Both the position numbers and the translations under genes were made by a program. Positions 51,101 to 64,000 of a DNA stretch of 64,000 nucleotides are shown here, piece after piece (position 1 is the stretch's first letter; each line of letters begins with the position of its first letter). Under the pieces are notes generated by a model. The model searched no databases, was not told the origin of the DNA, and saw only the letters and a program-made list of their open reading frames with translations. This DNA is from Diprion similis (Eukaryota > Arthropoda > Insecta > Hymenoptera > Diprionidae), in the NCBI RefSeq assembly GCF_021155765.1, contig NC_060112.1:2418001-2482000 (forward strand). Reading direction: 5' to 3'.

Positions 51101-54100
51101 CCGAAGAGGTAGTGGGTGAACAACTCTATAGCAGTACAACAATCGAAGATATATTTGCAGGTAATAGCACAACTGCAAAACCGTCCCTGTTATACAAAAC
51201 AAGTTGAAATTTTGTATTTTTGCAGACCTGTTGGAACGCGATATAGAAATCGGCAGAAACAAAACTGCAAGGCTACTACCCTCGGTATCTATAAGCCCAC
51301 TACTTCCGGCCGCATTCGAAAGTGTGATAAGTGATGGAAGAAATCTTTTACTGCAGTATTTATCCCGAGTTACGATACACACATTGCATTGCCAAGTTAC
51401 CCCAAATACGCTGATACATTTGGCACAAGAGGTCCAAGAATTAGCTTCACTGTCGTACCTCTCTAGCTGGATACCAAATGCTGAACATGCTTATGTGAAA
51501 AAGCCGTTCAGTTCGAAAAGTATAATTTCCAGAATTAGCAAAGCACTGATAACAGACAATAAAATTGACGTGAATAAAATATTTCACGGTAATCGGAAGG
51601 TCGTTTTCAAAGTTGTAGATGAAGAATTCAGTCTTGAACATTCAATGAGTCCCGAAGAAGTTCTTTCTTTGTTCAGGCTAACTGTTTTCTATTTCACACG
51701 ATTAATACAGGAGGAAAAGTTCACAAACGAATTGATTTACAACGTTAATGTTCTTTTCACATCTTTGCTGCATATTGCTATGGACATTGAAAATGCTACA
51801 GAGGGTTCCGATAATCTTTCCAAAGAATGCTGTAAATGGATATTCGCTCATCCAATTATCCTCCAGTTTTTTTCACCTCTATACAAACGAAAGAACCTCG
51901 TTGAAAAGTATATTACAGAAATGACTGCGCAGGTTTCTTTAGCTGTGATCGATTTGTTCGGCGAGCAGAAAATCTCGGATATGATCGTCCCCTTCAAAGA
52001 CAAATTTATGACAAAGCTACTAGCTGCGGCAAAGAAATGCCGGAGCGATGGACGCGTCAAAGATTCCTCAAGCGTGATACAATTAATTGGAATACTACAA
52101 CTGAACATGAATGATATTGTAGAAATTTTAACAGTCCTGATTGAATTAGAGGTAGACAAACTTCTTTCAACAGATAAAAATCATCTATCAACGTGGGGCT
52201 TGTTGATCCCGAAATTATTAACAATGATGGCAACGAACAGAAACATTGATAGCAACACACAATCTGTCACCCTAGAAAAATCTATGATAGAAAAGATTTG
52301 CCAACGTACGATTCAGTTAAGTTCGTGTAAGGTCCAAGAATTCGAATTATGGATCGACAGTCTTCTATCTCACTTACAAAGATTTCCGCACAATATTGCT
52401 GGGGTTGATAAAAGTTGGTTGAATTTCTAACTGTCATTGATATCACATAGATTGACTTTAACGCATAATTAACATCGATTAAAACTGTTACTTCATAAAA
52501 TTTCAGATTTCTTCTTGTCCCTCGTCAAGGATAAGATGAGCTCTTCTGCAATAAATCTTGCGTCGTTTCTCATAAACAGGAATACAAAATTCATTCCTGT
52601 TTACGTGAAGTACGCTTTGCACAACGATAACGTATTGAAAACAAGAGAAGCTGTATTTCCGATTCTATCTAGCATGCAAGATCATGAAGTGCAGCCGCAG
52701 TTCTTCATAAAATTACGAGACCTGTACAAAGATGAAATTTTCGGTTGGTTTTCTAATCCCAACACTGTAGATACTTGCATTAAGAAAAATATAACAGCTG
52801 CTGTTCGACTGATTGATACTACTATTGGTAAGTAATGGGAAAATAAATAAATAAATAAATAAATAAAAGAACAGTTACATCATTAATAAATTGGAGAATA
52901 ATTTTCTACAGATCCAAAAACATGTGACAATACTTGCGAAATGATTCTGTCGAATGGGGACAAATTGTTGGAGGTCGATACAAGTTACATCCAGCTACTA
53001 AAAATCATTTTCACAAAGGCTGGAGATGTTGAGAATGCCGAAAATAATCGTTTGGTTGATTTTGCTCAAATATTGATTCACATAACAGTATCGGCATTGA
53101 AAAAAGAGAGTAAGAACACACAAAAGCACAACAGCTTATGTCAGACTCTACTGGACATTCTGAATTTGGTTCAAAACAAAGAAAACAATTCACGTTTTCA
53201 CGAGATAAGAAAGAATCATTCCTGGCCACAGTTCACAAGATTTTCCTTAAAACTTGGATTGAAATCACTCAAGGAGAATAACGCAAAATTTCAGCTACTC
53301 AAAAGTTTAGTCAGACTATCTGATCTTGTGTACGAGGATAACTGCGATGACGAATACATCAAAACCTTGTTCGAAATGACCACCTCCCATTCAGAGTTCA
53401 TCAACGTCATGCTCGGCCACTCGCCGATCAAAAGTAAGCCGCCTAATCCAAGAAAATCTGCAACAATAGACGAAAATTATTCTGGTTGATAATATTGTTC
53501 CGTTTCAGGAGATTTGATCGAACTGCTTCTTACCTTGGTTCGTAAAAATAACTCCTTGATGATATCAACACACATTCCGCTTTACCTAGGCGCATATAAC
53601 GCGACGTTGAGTGAAACTGACCAACTGATATTAGAAGTAAGAAATTAGTAGTCAAGTAAGAAAGTAAATCTTTCTTCCCGACTTCAAATGTTCCAGAATA
53701 ATCCTCAGTAATTCTTTGCATTTAGCTCCTGCAATACTACGAAAGACATAATGTCAAACTAACGGACTATCGTCCCTACCTTTGGGGCAACGCTGCTGCT
53801 TCACATTACAGCGTTAAAAGTGGAGCAGATACTGCATTGTGGAGACAACCATCAACTTCCCAAGTATTGGATTTATTCTTACCAGAAATTGTTAATAACA
53901 CGGTGAAAAATTACCCAGTCAACAGAAAGCTGGAGATGGTAAATTTTTTCGTAATTGACATATTAATTTATACTGACTTAATGTAATTAACACTGTTTCT
54001 TTCTTCGCAAATTTCAGAGCTCTGAATTACACACCTCACAGTCAATTTATGATCCAGCGTTTTACTTGCCACTGCTCTGTTACTTATTGTCAGATAACAG

Positions 54101-55422
54101 TGTGGTCGCTTGTCATAAAATCACTCAGAGTGGTGCATTAGCTTTAGCCTTGTCAGCCTGCGGAAGTACAGATAGTCAGACACGTTTAGCAGCTTTTACT
54201 GTTATATCCAGATTCTACTACCACTTAGAAGCTACAAAGTAAGTTTTAATACAATTAGGTAATTCTCATTGCTTTTAAGGTGGTAAACTTTTACATTTGG
54301 TTGTTAAACTTTCTGTTTACCACCAAATTTCCTAAATCTAACTAATCATTTCCTCATTTCCTCCTTTTTTATTCCACAGTTCGAAAGAAAAATTACTATG
54401 GATGCATTTCATTGACATTTTTCGAAAAGGTATATCTTCTGCAGAGCTAGAGCTTAAAAATGTTCAAATTTCTTGTTTGGTAACAACGTTTATGGCCAGA
54501 ACTTCGCTGGTCGCTACTCAACCTTTGAACCCTTTGTATTCGTCATTGCAAAAGTTCCTCATGGCAAAACCTTCCTTGGATTTGGCAACGATACCAGAAT
54601 TTTTACAACTCTTTCACAGTTCAGAGATTGACCACAAATTGCATAGATTCTGGATTTTGGAAGTAGTTCGTGATGGACTGAAAACTACAATTGATGCAGA
54701 GCTGGCATTCAAATGCGTTTTGTTTAAAATGCTCCTCGATTTCTATAACTGCTCATTGGCTGACCGTCAAGCACAAGTAAATATTGATGCATTTGCAATA
54801 TAAATGAGCTCTGAACCGAGACAAGATGGTTTAATTTTTTTCCTTCGTCTTTCAGATTCTTATTCTACAAGTAATTAAATCTGCAGTCAAAATTCCAAAC
54901 ACAGCAGTGCTGCTTGTTACCGGTTATGGCTTGCTGCCCTGGCTTCATGACATAATATATTCATCAGATGTAAATGATACAGAATTTGTGACAATTTTCA
55001 TAGAAGTGACACTCAATCTTTACGATTCATTGGTAAAGTCTAACGAGAAAAATGAGGACGTGTATTTCATGTTCTTACGAACAATGATGAATTTCAAGAG
55101 CATGTTGTCTAGAAGTACAAACATTGAATCCTATAAAAATTATGTTAGTACTATGGAAAAAATTGTTTCCTACAAGCCGAATGATTTTTGCAAAATTTTG
55201 TCGTCTAAATTCATGACAGCCTTGGTGCAGCTTTCGAAAACAATCTTAGGCGAAGTCAACGAATGTGAAGATATATTACAACACGGTTCCAAGTTTGCCA
55301 ATAAAACTTTACGCTTACACTGCCGAGATAACCACTCTACTTCTGACGGTAATGATATTACTTTAGCGAAAAACAGTCTCCTAAAATTACTTTTCACATG
55401 GTATTCCGTTAAAGAAATTTAA
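48184..55422 (+). CDS. URB1: URB1/Npa1, nucleolar pre-ribosomal-associated protein 1
   Basis: This large helical-repeat protein of the nucleolus is needed for early 60S subunit assembly (known for yeast Npa1/Urb1 and its animal homologues). Exons: 48184-48499, 48611-48905, 48985-49585, 49660-49953, 50038-50328, 50408-50740, 50827-51160, 51226-52413, 52507-52827, 52912-53433, 53509-53636, 53726-53938, 54018-54238, 54380-54776 and 54856-55422. The phases are consistent throughout and the product is about 2006 residues, near the human length. The N-terminus is Lys-rich and basic (KKIKKKNR, KKIKKANKRK), as expected for a nucleolar protein. The Npa1 region follows (about 110-600), including YHSSAAEACRHLL. 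The C-terminal URB1 signature YRPYLWGNAAASHYS lies at about residues 1553-1567, before WRQPSTSQVLDL. The start could instead be the Met at 48202, whose context (gacatgg) is better; the choice changes six residues. Introns are short (about 65-145 bp). Confidence 0.93.
52840..52868. repeat. (AAAT)n microsatellite in URB1 intron 9
   Basis: About seven aaat units lie shortly after the donor at 52828. Confidence 0.9.
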
Positions 55423-55511
55423 CTACTACCTAAAACAAATTAGGTACATTGCAAAGCGTTCGACGACAATTTTGTAAATATTATTATTATTGTTCGTTCT
55501 TTCTTTGTAAA

Positions 55512-55517
55512 AATACA
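55512..55517 (+). promoter_or_regulatory. Possible variant polyadenylation signal for URB1
   Basis: The hexamer aataca, a known weak variant, lies about 90 bp after the URB1 stop. No canonical aataaa is present on the plus strand between 55423 and 55600. Confidence 0.25.
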
Positions 55518-55556
55518 ATGTACATATATATCAGTTTCCTATACGACTGCTAAACA

Positions 55557-55562
55557 TTTATT
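55557..55562 (-). promoter_or_regulatory. Candidate polyadenylation signal for SPoCk
   Basis: The minus strand reads aataaa about 390 bp after the ATPase stop codon. If used, the 3' ends of the ATPase and URB1 transcripts would lie within roughly 50 bp of each other or overlap. Confidence 0.45.
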
Positions 55563-55950
55563 TACCATATTCACATATTCCTCCAGTTACTCCAGTCCCA
55601 GTTGCGTTGCGGTTGTAACTTACAAGAAAATTTTCTTTCACGTGCAGCGGCAAATTGTTACGTATAACTATATTCATTCCAGTGGAACTTTGTCACCATT
55701 GCATTTTAAAAGTTCAAGATCTGATGATAGGCAATTAATCATGCTAAAGTATCAGCCGTGGTTCGTCTCCGCAGAACGGCAGAAGTATTTTAAAATATTA
55801 TTCGGAATTTTTCACCAACTTTCAATGTTTCATGTAAATTATTAACTAGCAAGTGACCAGATACGGTCAAATAATCTTGTCCATTTCTATCGACGTTGGT
55901 GCCTTTTATACTCCTCATCCTCTGTACAACTCTTTTAGCAGTCTAAACTA

Positions 55951-61627
<5,677 letters not shown>

Positions 61628-64000
61628 GATAATTCTCCAGTACTTTAACGAAATGAATATTCGCGGAAAGTAGCATTACAATACGTTCACCAATGCTAAA
61701 GTGAGAATCGAATGTTGGCAGGTAATTTGGGAGCAACTGTTTTGTGACGTTTTAGCCAACAAACTCTTCTCTCCTATTCTCTCTCAAAGAGCGAAGAGCA
61801 TCGCCAAGCGGCGACGTCGGTAGAAAATCCGTCTTCATCACCGCTCTAAAATACCATACCCACATACGTATGTTCCATACGTCCACAATGTGTGTAAAAA
61901 GAAAAAGAAAAAAAAAGAACATCGAGAAAACGAAGACTGTGTTCAATGGCCAGTAGGTAACTGTTATTTGCCAGGACAGGTATTCAGCGGCGAATTCACG
62001 TGTGTACATATACAGAGGTGTGCAGGCACGCAGAAAAAATGAAAAACCAACTAAAAATTAACAGTCTGTAACAGATGTGCCTAGTTGTTGGTATAGAATA
62101 ATAAAAAAATACGTATAACCCCCTGACGTGTCTCGTACCACGTGGCGTTACGATGAGGTCACGCGACAATTATCACGATCGATAGTGTTTGTTTCGTGAA
62201 AACTGTAAGTAGGCAATCTTCGCGTTCGATTGGGTTTACTTAACAAGGCGCGCCTGAAAAACAACATTGGAAGACATGTTGAAATTTGCGTCGATATTGA
62301 ACTACTGCACGCTCAAGACTAATGGCCCTAATGTCGACATGACATTACTCTCCTCAGAATTATTTACCGAATGCATAATATCCTCCGATAAGGGATCTTA
62401 TCGGTGATCTTTGGTCACGTTACCAAAAAACCCGTACATGACGTTCACGCACCTCGCGTGCGTCCCTGGGCTGTCAAATTTGACTTGAACGACAGTCCGA
62501 CAATCCAAGCTCAGTTGTCAAACCGGTGAAATTGACGAACAGGATAATGGCGGGGGAATTATCGCAGGTGACTAACGTGCGGTTTTAATCGAGCCTTCTG
62601 TTTCCTGAATCAGCGGTATCTCGTAACGATGTAAATTCGACTGTGGTCGATGCAAGCGTGCATCGGCACCCGGTGACGGTTATCAGCATGTTTGCGCAGC
62701 CACGGGGCGGGGCAACGAAAGTCTTGCGAAATATTCGTACCACTGGATTTAGTTACTAAACGAATCGCTAAGAGCGCCACTAACCATGACATGCGGAGCA
62801 GTCTGCAGGCTAATGATTGCTAATGATAGTCGTTTGTTATCGGCGCGAAATACAAATTTTTTCAAAGTTACGAATCAGTTTTATGCTATTGTAACACAAA
62901 TGTAACACACAAAAGAGTGATGAATAATTCTTGATAAAAGTATCGAAATTTTCAATCGTATTGCGATATTTACCCTCCACCCCTTTGACTTCGCAGAGTA
63001 AATTTTCCATGTTGGAACAAGATTTGAATTGAGTTTCAAAAAATCGCAGTGTTCTACATATGCGTGTATGCGGATGAATTCTCTCTTCTCTTACCAATTA
63101 TTTCAATTAACAGTATTTTGTCGTACATTTTTTTAATCATTTCTTCTCATTAGTATATTATATGCCGGTGCAAACTCACAATTATTTGATTATTCATTGA
63201 TGCTAAACTTTACATATTTCATAAACGATACTGAAATGAGACGTACTAATATAGATGAAATATTTCCAGAATTAATGGAAGCCTACTGTCGAAGGAAGAC
63301 AAACAAGTCATGTGAGTCTACCGGATAAAAAAAAAAAGTTTCAAACGTTTCGTTTCGAGGAAACAACCTTGAATAACATGCAAACACCACATATGTATGT
63401 AGTATGTATAGGTAGATACAATGTTTGTTTAATGGCACTAACAGATGATCCAATAAATTTTGCTGAATAAAATTCAAATATACAACACTGTATAATTAAC
63501 TTACAATAACAATTTTCAATACGAATCAAGAAGATACGCTCATATTGATGTCCGTTCAAAAGCTGCTACTACTACTAATTACAATATTAGTTAATGCATC
63601 AAAAATTTATTAATATGCAAATTACTGCATTGTTAATTCATTCATACAATACACCATAAAAACCAGCGTAAGAGTAAAACATTTACTATATTATTTGAAT
63701 GGGGAGGGGTATAAGATTCTCTATTGTAAGATGAGACTTCTTCATTTCGCTCGATACATGTGAAACAGAAGAAATCATGTATTGGAAAGTATAATGCCAT
63801 ACAAGAATAATCATAACATTATAATGGAATAATTCACGAAACGTGAAATGCATTTCGAGACACTTGGCCTTCATAGTTTTTTTTATGAATATATTTTTTT
63901 CTTTCTTTCACTTTTTATCTTTCCTCCTATATATCCTATTATTTATACTCTTTATATATACATACATGCATGCACATATAAAGGGCGTTCCACGCCAACT
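61628..64000. other. Upstream of SPoCk; no supported gene
   Basis: Short unrelated open frames only. The first 600 bp may hold the ATPase promoter and 5' UTR. Small features seen are a CACGTG E-box near 62140 and a perfect 8-bp stem hairpin ccgataag/cttatcgg at 62385-62404. The segment 62830-64000 is very AT-rich. Confidence 0.4.

Noticed and set aside
62276..62407. 43-codon frame starting ATG TTG AAA near the window end
   Set aside because: The frame is too short and unrecognised, with no supporting splice or conservation signal.

Overview
This is eukaryotic nuclear DNA, most likely from an insect. The genes are split into many exons joined by short GT-AG introns, the flanks are AT-rich, and one gene is an axotactin/neurexin-type protein of the arthropod kind. 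The compact introns would suit Hymenoptera, but the sequence alone does not fix the order. There are no prokaryotic signals (operons, ribosome binding sites).

Layout. Positions 1-1535 are non-coding sequence with a short 80-bp direct repeat at the very edge. Positions about 1536-24480 are one uninterrupted satellite array: 73 intact monomers of exactly 312 bp plus a decaying last copy, all head to tail and all in phase. The array is built from nested higher-order duplications (936 bp, 1872 bp, 2808 bp and about 9.0-9.7 kb). To its right, increasingly diverged monomers sit between unrelated sequence (24480-26400), which looks like a fossil edge of the array. Positions 26400-30230 hold no gene that I can support.

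Three protein genes fill most of the rest. (1) An axotactin-like neurexin/Caspr-family gene on the minus strand, 25 coding exons between 40891 and 30453, with a reconstructed product of about 2040 residues: signal peptide, Kunitz domain, six laminin-G domains, four EGF modules, a fibrinogen-like module, one transmembrane helix and an acidic cytoplasmic tail. (2) URB1 (Npa1), a nucleolar 60S ribosome-assembly factor on the plus strand, 15 exons, 48184-55422, about 2006 residues. (3) The secretory-pathway Ca2+/Mn2+ ATPase (SPCA/PMR1, SPoCk in fly) on the minus strand, 16 exons, 61627-55951, about 911 residues. URB1 and the ATPase are tail to tail, about 0.5 kb apart. Exon junctions were deduced by hand from splice-site sequence and reading-frame phase, and each gene closes in frame from its proposed start to its stop.

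The intergenic and intronic DNA carries fold-back (MITE-like) elements, notably 44148-44344 and the patchwork in an axotactin intron at 32720-33630. It also contains simple repeats and two perfect CRE palindromes upstream of the axotactin start. The three genes have no evident shared pathway: glial/neuronal adhesion or signalling, ribosome biogenesis, and Golgi ion homeostasis. I found no tRNA, rRNA, CRISPR array or autonomous transposon ORF. The most unusual structure is the satellite array, with its strict 312-bp phasing and one-sided decay.
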